DNA of 64,000 nucleotides from Iris pallida (taxonomy: Eukaryota > Streptophyta > Magnoliopsida > Asparagales > Iridaceae). The notes under the pieces are model-generated. The model did no database searches. It was not told the DNA's origin and worked only from the letters and a program-made list of their open reading frames with translations. The DNA lies in NCBI GenBank assembly GCA_029216955.1, contig JANAVB010006998.1, forward strand, positions 2,036,692 to 2,100,691. The letters are read 5' to 3'. Each line of letters begins with the position of its first letter. Position 1 is the first letter of the stretch. Shown here piece after piece: positions 1-11,815 of this stretch. The position numbers and the translations under genes were made by a program.

Positions 1-2014
1 TGAGCAACAGGTATATTTCTAGCCAAGCAAAAAACAATTTGGCGCTTGTTTTTCTTATCAGACGGAACCACGAAATAAGATTCTTTATGACGTCTATAAG
101 TTACACAAGCTTGTGATTGGGCAACTACCGGAAGTAGATAAGGAAAAGATGTTAAGAACTTTTGAGCATAAGGTCCAACATCAACCTGAAGAGGAAAGGA
201 ATTTTCTTTATAGTTGATGTATAAAGTTTCTTCTGGTTCTATGTCGCCTTTAGATTGATGACTTTGATTATCAGAAGATAAAGTCATTCTTTCAATAAAC
301 TTGGCAGCCATATACTCGAAAAGGAAATCTTCATTGATATCAAAAAGTACAGAATGATCAATATTTACATCATTTACGATTTGACCGCTACGCTTCGGAT
401 TAATCATCAATGGACCATTATCCGTCTTCTGCGTAGATTTGCCAAGATTGACAATCGATGGTGGTTCTGGATCACTCGTACAAGAAGTACGCCCTTTGAC
501 CTTAATCAAAAAGGGTTAAACTTGGCTCTTAGTAGGAACATTTACTGATTCCTCAGATGAAGCTTGAGTTCTTCCTTTAACCTTGATTACCAAAGATTGA
601 TCATTGATAGATTGAGATTGGATTCGTCCCTTGACTATGATCTTCAAAGGTTGTTCTTCTGGCGGATCTTCATTAATAGACTGATCTTCAATAAAAGATT
701 GATCTTCAGCTATGTCTGATATCTCTTTCACATGTTCTTGTTTATAAAGCCTTGAATCAGAAAAATAGGCTTCGACACCCTTGAAGGGATTGATATCATC
801 AAATTCAGTCTTTACAACTCCTTGAGAATCCACATACTTGAAGCATTGGTGGAGAGTTGAAGGCACAATGTTGTGTTCATGAATCCACGATCTTCCAAGA
901 AGAATATTGTAGGATACATCTGAGTTGATAACATAGAAGGTTACCATAGTTCGCAGATCGCCAATCTGAATCTTCAGACGAATCTTTCCTAGTGGTTTAC
1001 TCTTGCCAGAGTTAAAACCAATTATCGTAGTACTAGTGTAAGTCAGGTCACTAGTAGGAATCCTCAGGGGTCTTAGCGTACTTTGAAGAATTATGCTAAT
1101 TGACGATCCAGGATCGATGTAAATTGTGTCAATTTCAGTAGATCCAATATACCCAGTGTAGCACAGAGGTCTGTCATATTTGTTATGCTTCAACAGCATG
1201 TCTTTTTGTGTAAAGGTGATATTGAGAATTGCTTCTATCACACTATGACATTGCGGACACGACACTGGAGTATTATCAGGACTTTTGAGTTGAGCCAAGC
1301 ATGAATCTGCCTGAAGTAGAGATTCACTCAAAGTCTTCCTACTTTCTCTAGAAAGACGAAGCAGTTCAAATATGGATAGTCTAGCTAGAGTATTGGCTAA
1401 CTAAGCTAGAATATCAAACTTGTAAGGTTTCATCACCACCCCTTGACCGGAAGCAGACTTCAATGGAATGTTAAAACGTACTGCTTTCTGTTTCCCCTTT
1501 TCAACCACCAAGGGTTTAGCAGGAACATGAGAAGGTTGAGCTAGTAGTGTTTCTACTACATCTTCTGCTTCTTTGGAAGATCCCTCATAATCTTTGTGGT
1601 ACTCCTTCCCGGATCTTGTACCTGTAAAAGTTTCTTCTTCAGACTCAAGAGAAGGAAGTACCATATTGCAGGATTTAGTCTTCCTCCCTTTAGCCTTTTT
1701 CTTGTAAGGTTTGTTGTGAGGAATTTCAGAACCCAATCCAACAGTAGTTTTTTGATTTTAAATTTGTAAAGGAAGTCGTATTCCTTTATCATAATTCAAA
1801 CCTTCTGCCTTCTGAAAGTCATAACCCATTTTTTTATGAGAAGGACAGGTTGCTGACTGTATAGATGAATAGACAGTAGACTTTTAGCAAATGGTTCCAC
1901 AGAGGAAGAAGATGAGATCTCTGTATCCACAGGAGAATGAGGAATAGATGTCTCTGTAACGACAGAAGAAGAAAGATTCGGGATACGAGGAAAAATCCCT
2001 ATAGGAGCTTTTTT
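1..2014 (-). pseudogene. Element A linker, protease and PR-RT spacer (broken)
   Basis: Near 1757-1850 is a G-patch-like MGYDF...GLNYDKG motif, which in B and C lies after the protease. A second Lys-rich KSCNM linker follows at 1401-1736. The aspartic protease frame (1331 to about 850) has YTGYIG and the active-site string IDPGSSISII. It ends with two PLKIIVKGR-type repeats near 550-690, then a stop at 516. Positions 1-515 read as degenerate spacer before reverse transcriptase. The repeated linker and displaced G-patch-like motif suggest an internal rearrangement. Confidence 0.65.
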
Positions 2015-3672
2015 CTAAGCAGCGAAGACTTGTTGCGCCCGGTATAAAGGGACACTATTTATAGCTAACCACTGCTGATGAGTAAGCTTGAGTTTGGTAG
2101 GAGAAGCTAGACTTGGAGGACATATGTTCAATCCTCTTAGTCTATCTTCCAAAGGAGTGCCATCCAATAGACAATCTGAATTGTCGAGATCTGGAATAAC
2201 ATGGGAAATCATGTTGCAGGTTTTGACTTTCTTATCTTTCTTGGATTTTGAAGTTTTACTTTCATTTTTCAATTCAGGTATTAAGTCAGGATGTACCCAC
2301 ATAATTTTATCATTTTTAAGGTAAGAGGCAGCAATCCGTTATTTTCTTCTCTAGGAGGAGGGATATTCACAATCATTATCGTCGCCTTCGGGATTGGGAT
2401 GATTCCATCTGCTACTTGCTGTGGAGGAAGGTCCCAGAATTGAAGAGAAACCATATTGGTTGTAACCGTATGGTCATCATTAGTTAAGGCGATAGCACCG
2501 CCATTTATCAGCTCCTGGATTTTCTTCTTCAGGACATAGCAAGCACTGGTAGGATGATTAATGTATCTATGATAGATACAATATTTAGGATTATCATTCA
2601 GATTCACCTCATTAGGCCTCTTTGGCTCTGGAATCTGAAGTTTGCCACTCTTCACCAGACATTAAAATATCCCTGGGATATCACTCTCATCAAAAGAGTA
2701 TCTTCCTTTGGCCTGGAAGATTCCTGACTATTCGGCGTCGTTTTATTCTTGGAAGATTAACCATGAGGGTATCTTTTCCTTTCACATTACGATTACCGGG
2801 GTTATTACCAGGACTACTTTTCTTTCCTCTATCATCTGAGGCAAAAATTATCCCATGTTCATGAGCCAACCTACCATTGGTCTCGGCAGAAACTGCTGCT
2901 ATGATGAATGAAACCCAATCTGTGAATTGAGAACCCGTAAAAACAACAATAGATGGTCGCAGATTCATCTTGCATGTATCAATGAGTGCTGAATCTGGCA
3001 TACTAGGGGCATCTTTAAAGTCGCCTGTCGAAAACGTTCAAAGAACGTCCGAGTATCTTCTTTCTTCTTTTGCTTGATTTCTATCAAGAAGGACATGTTC
3101 ATGTCCATACCTCCTTCATAGAAGCGGAAGAGAAACATTGCCTTAAATTCGTCGAAAGACGAAATGCAATTGTCGGGTAAACTTTGATACCAATCATAAG
3201 CCGAACCCGTCAAGCAACCAATGAACACTCGAGTGGGAAGAGCATCATTTTTCTGCAGATGTACAGTCATAATATCAAAATAATTGATATATTGACTAGG
3301 AGAAGCCCTCCCATCAAGCAATACCATGGATTATGGCTTGAATTTTGGTAGAAAGGGTACATCATTCCAATGAGGAGGATAAGGTTGCTTAATCCCTAAC
3401 CTCTGGAGTTGATCCTTGTGCCTCAAGACTTCAAACTGTGCTTTGAGTTCACGCACTACTAGAATGGCCTCATTAGTTTGCGGAAGCGCACTTGATTGAA
3501 TAGTTGTTGGATGTACCGTAATCCCCACCGGAGATGGTACATCTTTTGGAATAATAGGATCTGGAGATACAGAATTTTGATTAACAGCGGGCTCCTGAAC
3601 ATTCAAAGGTATATCAGCCCCTTGACTATCTTGAGTTTGTGCCGTTACTGGTACTGGTGCTATTACTGTCGG
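2015..3672 (-). pseudogene. Element A gag (capsid-like domain and zinc finger), broken
   Basis: This region contains the retrotransposon gag domain: RLGIKQPYPPHWNDVPF near 3400, the DWYQSLPDNCISSF and FRFYEG motifs near 3110-3200, then FFERFRQATLKMP. Near 2550 is a CX2HX4HX4C finger (YCIYHRYINHPTSAC), the Tat-lineage variant of the gag zinc knuckle. Next comes MWVHPDL and a Lys-rich linker ending KTCNM (about 2210-2302), which matches the linker of B and C. Frameshifts occur around 3000-3030, 2660-2690 and 2300. The product would coat the RNA in cytoplasmic particles, but this copy cannot make it. Confidence 0.75.
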
Positions 3673-5228
3673 CTAAGCAGTTTGCTGATTCAATATTATC
3701 TGATGCAAATTTTGCACCATGTTAAGCATGTATTTCAGTGATTGCTCAACGGCAGTGAGACGCTGTTCTGTATTAACAAATGAGGTCTCTGGTTCATCTC
3801 CAATAGCGTAGGATTCAACCTCTCTTGAAGATATAGAAGGATCAGTATAGAAGTATGAATCAACACTGTCAGTCTCAGACTCAAAAGATTGAGTACCCCC
3901 AGCTTCTGAATCAGAAGTCTGCATTTATCTTTGTCTTCTTGATCGAGTGTTTTGATATACTCCCTCAAAAGAATCAAAAAGTCTGTTGAACTGTTGCTGA
4001 CCTGGGATTTGGGACGTATTTCGCCTTGGACGTCGTCCTCTGTTAGTATGAGATGCCATGTTCACTGACACATATGACAACTCATGTTCTTGGTCTTCAG
4101 TTTGTTGTTGAGACACATTAAAACTCAATCGATCAAAAACTGACCATTTTGAAGTCGAACAACAACAATTGATTACAACCTGGTGATAATCACAATAATG
4201 TTTTTCTTGGAGAAATATCACCGAAGATTGTCTATTCTTACGCTTTTGCATTAGCAATTCACGTAAGTCAGAAGGAGTGGAGGGAGTAGTCTTCTTTATT
4301 ATATTTGGGGTAGAAAAACGTTTAGTCCCCTGTGTATAAAGAAGATTACTGGCTACATTCGCAGAACCAAATTGTACATTTCTACGCGTTTGGAGTTGTG
4401 TGCGTAAATCTTGAGATTTTTTAGCACGAAGGACTCCATTTTTATTGCGTATAATTTGTAGATTTGGTACTTTGCGTAGAGCAGTATAAGAAGACTGTTG
4501 GTGTAGAACTGAAGCTTTACCAACAACATTTTTATGTTGCACACATTTAGGTACATTCACATTACATGTAAAAACATCATTGCGAATTTATCTACACTGT
4601 AAAAGACAAGAGATTTACCTTTACGCGTAGAGCGTAAAAATTGGTTATCTACCACGTCACAGACGGGATATTTTGTTTTACGCGAGGAGCGTAATTTATT
4701 TGAGCCTACCACGTCACCGAAGGGAGACTGATTCTTACACCCAGAAGCACAATCGTTAGAGTCTGCCCCATTACAAATGGGAGACTCATCTTTATGTACT
4801 GAGCATAAAAGTTGATTTTTATCCACTGAGCGTAAAACCTGGTTCTTACGCAGTGGGCGTGAAACCTGATTATCTTCACCATTACAAACGGGAGATAAAT
4901 TGTCACACTTTGAGTGCAACTCTGAAGTAAGGACTGTCTCGTTACGAACGGGAGCCCCTACGACAAGAGTGGGAAGAATTCCCTTTTCACTAGCAGCAAC
5001 AGAGAGATCAGAAGCTATTTTGGATTTAGGAATCCAAACTTTTCGTGCTTTGCGAGATTTTTGAACATTGGAGTAGCGAGAACCACCCCCAGTTCGGAGC
5101 ATCCCTTCATAAGCAGTCTGGTCGAAGTGTACAACCAGAGTCTTCTTTGTCGATCCAATCGACACATCATCGTATTGAGCAATTGCCTCCTCGTCAGAGG
5201 AAAAGGTCGTCCCCAGCAGAGTCGCCAT
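3673..5228 (-). pseudogene. Element A ORF1-like N-terminal extension of gag (broken)
   Basis: The frame starts MATLLGTTF on the primer site, like element B. Roughly the first 220 residues hold degenerate repeats such as LRSxRKxK, encoded by copies of the TTTACGC word that also fills the LTR. Next come a DLRELLMQK segment, a Cys cluster with CCC about ten residues after HYC, then SVFDRL, an Arg-rich stretch, an acidic Ser-rich stretch and a short heptad-like segment (TEQRLTAVEQ). All of these have counterparts in B, and several in C. A frameshift lies near 4560, with in-frame stops near 3925 and 3673. The function is unknown; a role in particle assembly or nucleic-acid binding is only a guess. 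Confidence 0.7.
5209..5227 (-). other. Primer-binding site of element A, overlapping the gag start
   Basis: The minus strand reads TGGCGACTCTGCTGGGGAC, identical to the site in element B. The matching tRNA would have a 5' end like GACTCTG and discriminator G, which suggests tRNA-Arg, the primer reported for the related Ogre elements. The ATG at 5228-5226 overlaps it. Confidence 0.75.
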
Positions 5229-5230
5229 TT

Positions 5231-6361
5231 TGTTTCACATAACAAAAATGCCTTGAGAATTGGCTTTTGAAAATAAAACGAGAAAAAGTACAAGAAGTTC
5301 AAATTTGATTCTTGGAAAGTATTGCTGTAGAAGTTTGATCTGTAAATGATCACTTTGTTCCTTGGACCATACGATGATGATGAAGATCGCTGCTTGAAGA
5401 TGAACAACTTGGAAGAACTAAGTCACCAGAAAGGTATCGACGCACTTGGGCACTGATGGCGAGGCCGAATGCTTTCCTGCTTTGCTTCACTCTGTACTGA
5501 AAGAAAGGTTGAAGAAGAATGCTCTAGAGAATCAAAAATCTCTGAGTTCTAATCTCTCTGTCTTCTCTCCTGTCTCTGTGTGTCTGTCTGTCTGTCTGTC
5601 TGTGAAAAAATAAGTCTATTTATAGACTTGGGCTCTTGTGCGTAAAAACTCAGCAAAAGTTCCGTCTTTACGCTAAAACTGCCACCCACGACCGAAGTCA
5701 TCCTCTGTATATGTTGACACGTGTCCCATCATTTCAGTAAGAATAGGATACACGTACACACGTTCTTCGAGATGTGTGGCATGAAGGCCATGTAGGCAGA
5801 CCACGTTCTCAACTGATGATGAAGAATAGGGCGTAAAACAACCCCAATGTATTCTGAGCGTAAAGTAGTGGACTAGGCGTAAAACAGCCCTGTCATAGAT
5901 TTCCCGCGTAAAGTGGTTATTAAATAACCTTGAGCGTAAAGTAGCCAAAATAGACTTTACGCGTACGCCGACTTTCGAGCGTAAAAACTCATTTAATCTC
6001 CGTGCATAAAAGAAGCCATAGTGTGAGCGTAAAGTATCTCAGTCCACATACTAAATGACAACATTGGTCTCTGTATAAAACAAATCCCTTCAAAATCTGT
6101 GGTATATGCCATCATCAATATCTTCATGTCAGACTTTGCATTAAATGCGAGACTTTGACAGCTTTGTCCAGCGTAAAAGGAGGGTTAGCCTATCTTAGGC
6201 GTAAAACCATTGTCTTGACCCTGGCTGCTTTAGGCGTAAATGCGATTAGCCTTGTCTTGGGCGTAAAGTATTTAACCTCCCTGCGGCGTAAAGTAGATCA
6301 ATTTGAGTAGAATGATCTATCACTTTGACTCATTCTGTGAAGCACTTTTTACGCTCCTACA
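5231..6361 (-). repeat. 5' LTR of element A
   Basis: The 1,131-bp LTR is bounded on the plus strand by TGTTTCAC and CTCCTACA, so it begins TGTAGGAGC and ends in CA on its sense strand. It sits three bases from the primer site, the same spacing as in element B. It holds a TATA box, a short TGTC microsatellite (about 5573-5603) in the transcribed part, and about seventeen copies of the word GCGTAAA (TTTACGC in element sense) between 5640 and 6355. Confidence 0.85.
5617..5625 (-). promoter_or_regulatory. TATA box of element A LTR
   Basis: On the minus strand the sequence is CTATAAATAG, the same core as in the LTRs of B and C. It lies about 390 bases from the LTR end, leaving a plausible R-U5 region before the primer site. 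Confidence 0.7.
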
Positions 6362-8509
6362 GCCATGTGGTCAGAAATTTCTAGAACCTCCCCTCACCCC
6401 CATATTTTCTTTTTTCTCCTTCTCATTTGTTATAAGTTACATCTACTGCCCATGGCACTTGGTTGGCCTCCAAGCCCCTCTATTCCTATTTAATGGGGCA
6501 TTCCCTATTCTTTTCCTCACACAAAAAATTATTATACATCAATTACATTTTTACTCTCTCTTCTCTCCTTGGCTGGCCAAGCTCGGCCAACGACCAATTC
6601 CGGCATCCTCCTCTATATTCCCCCGCTGCCTGATCTTCTTCCCGCCACCGCCTACTTCCACCATCTCCACCCTACTATGGCCTACCCCGAACCAAATTGA
6701 CCAACACCTCCTGCTACTAACAGCAACACCGCCACTCCTGTTCCATCGAACCACCAACACCAACGTCTGTTACCACCCACATGCCGCCTAAATCGACCCA
6801 CCAACACTAACACCGTCGTCGACCCCCTACTTTCTCCTTCTCACCACCCAACCATCAGCCACAATGCTCGTCACCATCTCTGCCGAGCACCACCACCATG
6901 CTCGACCATGGCTCTGCCCACACCCGCCTCTGCCTCTACCGTCACCGTAGTCTCCTCCGACAATGCCAACATCTAGCTACTACCATCTCCATACATCACC
7001 ACCACCATTAACTTCAACCCCTACTCACACCGCCCCTCTCGTATGTCTCTTTTTAGCCACAGCCCCCACTCACCATCACCCACACAAGTTCGTCGCCACG
7101 ACGAATAGCACCGCCTACCACCAACGACCCGTGATCAGATCCAAGCGCCACCATCTGCCACTGCATCCCGGCTGCCATCGTTACTACCACCAGCATCACC
7201 ATCTCTCCGTGTTCCCCTGATCGCCTCCTGTCTCTGTCAAGCAGTACCGTATCCCGTAGTCGAGACCCATGTGAGTTACCAGATCTCGCACCGATATCAA
7301 CCCACAGATTATGCCGATCTCCGAGCTCCCTTCTTCCGGCATCGACCCCACAGCACCGTGTGCGTCGACCCCAGCTCCGGCAACCCGAGCGATAGGTCCG
7401 CCGACGGTGCCACCCACGCCGCCGGGTCAATCCAGATCTGCGTTCTCTCTGCGCCACCTCACCTCCAGATCCCGATAGTCGGAGAAGCGCTCCATCGTAC
7501 CTCCGGTGGTGAGCTCTCCCGAGCCTCCCTCTCACTCTCTTTCTCTCCCTCAATATTTTTCTTACTCGCTCTCACTCTCTCGCTCCCGATTACTCTCATT
7601 TATCTGTCTCTCTCTCTCACTCATTGATTCCCTCTTCTTATTTCCTTTTTATTTTATTTATTTTTCTTTGTGTTGAAGGATCAGCATTAGCTACTATGGT
7701 GTAGTAATAGATTGGGCCCATTTATGGGCCAAACTTTGGGTCTGTTACTATATGATGAATTTATTTGGTTATTAAGGAGTTTTGGGCTTTGGGCTTAAAG
7801 CCCAATATGTATTTAATAATAATCAATTCTTATTTTGGACTGGGCCAGAGCCCAGTTAATATGGGTTAGACCATATATAGGATGAACCCAATTTCCTTCT
7901 AGAAATATGTATAAATATGTATGTTGTATAGTACTCTTAATATCATTATTAGTCTTATTATCATTAAATTATGATGATTATTATTATTATTATTATAAAT
8001 TAGATACTAGAATGGGCCTTGGGCCCTATATTATATAAGCACAAATTTGGCATTTAGCCCTACATTATTTTCTAGTAAATTCAAATGTGCTTCTAGCCCT
8101 ACATAATATTTTACCATTTTATTTTATTAGAACTTGGTCCTACAATGATTAGTTGGGTTTAAACCTGATAAATATATTATTAACTTGTTTTGTTTTCATT
8201 GGGCTAAGGCCCTAAATTACTTATTCGGGCTTCGTGGGTCCTATTGTGTTAGTTTTTGGTACCCAAGCATAAACATTTGTATCTAGCAACTTTCTAGTTC
8301 TACAGAATCAAGAAATATGTCATTTTATTCAGCAGTAGAGACATATGGCAAGGTTGTTGGTGCTAGGTGCAGGATGATATGTCTGCTTATGTGAATTCGT
8401 GCTCTATGATTTACGAGGATATATATAGCTAGTAGAATTAATGATTGTGCGACATGGTATTGTGATTGCATGCATAGTGATGAGTTCTATTATCCTGTCT
8501 TGGATAAGT
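6362..8509. other. Non-coding debris, probably LTR-derived
   Basis: I see no convincing gene. From about 6580 to 7560 the plus strand is rich in CCACC and CTC runs. Its long frames on both strands are low-complexity Pro/His/Thr or Arg/Gly strings, the pattern seen in the C-rich leader of large plant LTRs (compare 15720-16760 here in the opposite orientation). From 7700 to 8260 there are many GGGCC or GGCCC words in AT-rich sequence. I could not fix LTR ends. Confidence 0.4.
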
Positions 8510-9571
8510 CTTATTGTACGTGCTCACTTGTTTGGCTACGTGTCTCGTATTAGGTTGGATATTTTTTTTAACCATTTTACCCAATTTAGTCACTAATCTT
8601 TTAGAGGTAACACATATTTCATCATACTTAGTATTTAAATCATCTATTCTAAGAGTAGTTATACGATACTTCTTCTTTTCGGAATTCCTCCTTGAGTTTA
8701 GTTATTCCCTTGAGATCGCTTGTTTGTGCAATCAAGAGCCTCACAATGACTAAGCTTATGTTTGGATATCTTGTCTTGATTATTAGATGCATCCTTAACT
8801 TCTCCTAATATAGTAGTAAGCTTGAGTACAATCACCTTTTGCTTTGGTGTGGGCTCTTCAAATTCTTTGAGATATAGCTCATGAGTTATCAGCTTCCCAT
8901 TAGTATCTCGGGGGTAAGTGCTGTCAGATCATTCCCTTCGATGATTGTTGTGTCCTTGGGATTCAAATTCTTGGTGAGTCCTCTGAGTACCTTTCAAATC
9001 TTCTCGTGGTGGTTGTACTCCTTGCCAAGAGATGATAGAGGCTTGATGATGTCTAGGAATTGTGTGAATATCTGAGTCGCCATCTCATTTTGTTTCATCT
9101 TGAATGCTTCATATTCCTGTATTAGATGACTGGTCTCTGATTCTTTTACTTGCGTTGTTCCTTCATGAGTGGCCTCAAGAAGCTTCTATGCTTCGCGTGA
9201 AGTGGTACAAGTATAGACCATGTTGAATTCTGTTCTATCTCAAGCACAAAACAATGCGTTAATGGCTTTAGCATCAAGACTAGTGTATTTCTTTTTTGTG
9301 TCTGTGTATTTATCATGGGGCTTCTCAGTAAGGTTGCCATCTATGATTATTCTAGGTGGCTTATGATCTATTACTAAAGACCACATATCAAAGTCAAGAG
9401 ACTTCAGTAGAAGCTCATACGTGTCTTCCAGTATGTGTAGTTGGTACCGACAAATAGGGGTATCTTATTTGTCAAATGTCCTTCACCATTGTTGGTGTGG
9501 ATAGATCCAATAGTTGTCATAACTCTCAGGGATGCTAGTCCAGTAATAAGAGATCTAGCTCTGATACCAAG
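8510..9571 (-). pseudogene. Decayed Ty1/copia gag (UBN2-type)
   Basis: Downstream of the primer site on the minus strand, fragments read IPLFVGTNYTYWKTRM (gag N-terminus), then LDAKAIN-like, HEGTTQVKES-like and KMKQNEM segments, and further on LTALTPEIL, ITHELYLKEFEEPTPKQK and LGEVKDASNN. These are the order and wording of plant copia gag. Frames change several times, including near 9410 and 9150, and no zinc knuckle, integrase or RT follows before 8510. It is a truncated, old insertion facing the opposite way to the copia element at 11816. Confidence 0.65.
9558..9569 (-). other. Copia primer-binding site (initiator Met tRNA type)
   Basis: The minus strand reads TGGTATCAGAGC, the classic complement of the 3' end of initiator tRNA-Met. 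It lies two bases from the LTR terminus at 9572. Confidence 0.8.
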
Positions 9572-10430
9572 TGAGGGACCGATAGGCAACTCTAGAGGAC
9601 GGTGAATAGAATGCAACAGAAATATCTATCCAATTAAAAATATTCTAAGTGAAGGCAGAAACCAACTATATAAAAAATATATACAAATGAGAAACAAGTA
9701 TTAAAAACAGAAGTCCTAGTTTTCCTCTGAGAGGACTAGTCCAGGCCCGAGAACTCTTGTTCGGAGTTGAATCCACTATAGCCACAATAGTGAAACACAA
9801 GCTTTGAATATGAAGCGCTTGTGGCTCCTACAACTTATGCTTTTATCCGAAGTGCACAACGACTTCAACAACACGAGCTTTAATCCGAAGAACTCGCGAC
9901 TTCAACAGTAGAAATAAGCTTTTATAAACCAAGCTTGTACAACTCTTTACAGACTTCTGACCGAGATCACACTTGGAACTAGAAGGTTGAGGGTGTTGAT
10001 CTTGGAGATGGAAAGGTTAAAGCTCAAAGATAACTTTATATGGTTAGAAAGATGAGAAGAGATGAGTGAGTAAGAATGTAAAATCCAAGTATACTGATAG
10101 GCTTTTTGTGGACAATTTTGGTCAGAATTTGGGTGTATTTTTTCGAATGTTGGGAATCACAATATCTGTGATTTCACAACTGTCTGAATTTTTCAGGATT
10201 TCTAAGACCGAGTTCGGTCTGAATTCAGCCCGAGTTCGGTCCGAATTCGGCCAGAGTTTGTTCTGCGTTCAGTTACCAAGTATGATATAGTTATTGGCCT
10301 GCTATGGAATGATTTTTGTTTGAATGGGTTGGACTTTTTGTAGACGGGCTTGTAGGCTATTTGAGTGGACAGGTCAGATTTATATTTGAGTGTACTTCAG
10401 GTACCAAGTGCGACTCGATGTACATAAGTC
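9572..10430 (-). repeat. 5' LTR of the decayed copia element (outer end uncertain)
   Basis: The LTR starts on the plus strand at TGAGGGACCG, just beyond the primer site. The following sequence is non-coding. I could not place the other terminus; 10430 is an estimate from the change in sequence character. Confidence 0.45.
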
Positions 10431-11092
10431 CTATTCAAGAAATATAATATTACATATTTGACCAGCTGCAACTTTCATGCACCGTAGCATAGATGAATCT
10501 TCATGTGACTACAACAAATAGAGCCTACAATAGCAGTTTTTCTATAGCGTTCAAGTGTCCCCACTATAGAATATCATCAATAATAGCGCTCTTTCTACAG
10601 TGCTATAAAAACATCTATCTATAGTGTTTCCCAAATGCTGTAGAATCTATAACATTCATTTATTGCTACGTTTGTATGTCAAAGCAGATCTCATGTTCGA
10701 ATCCTAGGAGAAGCAACGTACGTTTTTATTTTACATGATAAAAAAATATATACTATAACATATTTAGCGTGAAAGCATATAAATTTACAAAACCCGTGCC
10801 AACATTTACAAAACCCATAGCCTAACCCCCTAATATTCCTTCTTCTGTGCATAACTATCAGTCCTAAAGTTTTTCTCAGAACACTACAAAAATAGAGGCT
10901 TCAAAATCTGGAACGACAAAAAAATTTAGCCGCCCAAATTAATCTTTAGCGACTAAAAAATTCTTGTTATCGTCTAAAGTCCTCCGAATTTTTAAAAATA
11001 ATTTTGAACTCTTTAACGACTATTAACAGTACAAGAAAAATATTTTTTATGACACTTGCAAAATTGTTATTATAACATTTTATATTTAAACG
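10431..11092. other. AT-rich intergenic debris with DNA-transposon-like pieces
   Basis: No gene is visible. At 10515-10670 short TATAGCG and CTATAG words recur in both orientations, as in small terminal-repeat elements. CACTACAAAAA at 10882-10892 resembles the terminus of CACTA-type elements, and a second CACTACAAAAA occurs at 11761 in the same orientation, so the pair is not an inverted repeat. The sequence near 11045 (TTTTTATGACACTTG) also resembles that near 11781. Confidence 0.35.
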
Positions 11093-11430
11093 TTACAAAA
11101 TTTCAGCAACCCCTCTTTATATAATGGATTGGACTAGTTTTTGGTCTTTTAAAACATTTTATACATATAAATGTTATATATAGTTAATACTTATATAACA
11201 GCTTTAAATACATGCGTTAAAAAAGTTCCAAAATTACTTGAAGACCAAAATGTATAAACAAGGGCTTAAAAGAATACCAAAATTACATTTTAAATACATG
11301 CGTTAAAAAAGTTCCAAAATTACTTTTTTAATACAATTTACACGTTTACATATAAAATGTATAAAATGTTTTAAAAGACCAAAAACTAGTCCAACCCGTT
11401 ATATAAAGAGGGGTTGCTGAAATTTTGTAA
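11093..11430. repeat. Foldback element with 74-bp inverted arms
   Basis: The left arm 11093-11166 and right arm 11357-11430 are near-perfect inverted complements, sharing for example CAGCAACCCCTCTTTATATAA and its reverse complement. The 190-bp loop holds the direct repeat ACATGCGTTAAAAAAGTTCC at about 11210 and 11292. A further direct repeat of TTAATACTTATATAACAGC lies inside the loop and again just outside the right arm. This looks like a MITE or foldback transposon, and the transcript would form a long hairpin. Confidence 0.7.
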
Positions 11431-11815
11431 TGTTTACTTATATATAGTTAATACTTATATAACAGCTTTAAATTACTCGAAAATGAACAAAAACCTAATT
11501 TCTTTCTACCAAGCCGAACAACCTCTTCCCCTTCGGTCGACATAGATGAGCAATCCTCCACTGTCGACGACAAGGTTAGGGTTTCTTTTCTATTTTTCTC
11601 AGTCATCGCCACCATCTGACCAACTCTTCCCTTCTGGTCTCTTACATCTTCTTCATCAGCTTCTCTACCGAGACATGCCACCAACATCTTAACCAAAATT
11701 TTCTGAGAAACATTTTCTATTTCTTACAAAAAAAATCATTTTAGGAATGTTGTGTTTACACACTACAAAAAAATAGTCCTTTTATAACACTTGAAAAAAA
11801 AAGTTATTATAAATG
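11431..11815. other. Non-coding spacer left of the copia element
   Basis: This is AT-rich sequence with a direct-repeat copy of the foldback loop at its left edge, a short possible ORF remnant on the minus strand (11448-11696, unrecognised), and a CACTACAAAAA end at 11761. I see nothing else. Confidence 0.3.

Larger units (their letters stand above)
1..6361 (-). mobile_element. Element A: 5' part of a Ty3/gypsy Tat-lineage retrotransposon
   Basis: Read on the minus strand, this is a 5' LTR (6361 down to 5231), primer-binding site, ORF1-like gag extension, gag and protease. The element then runs off the window start before reverse transcriptase. Gene order and protein motifs match elements B and C in this window. 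The coding region is broken by stops and frameshifts, so this copy is dead. The target duplication cannot be checked because the 3' end lies outside; the five bases after the LTR are GCCAT. Confidence 0.85.

Noticed and set aside
6551..7627. Pro/Thr/His-rich and Arg/Gly-rich frames in the C-rich region
   Set aside because: Simple-sequence composition on both strands, no start context, no recognisable domain; more like an LTR leader.
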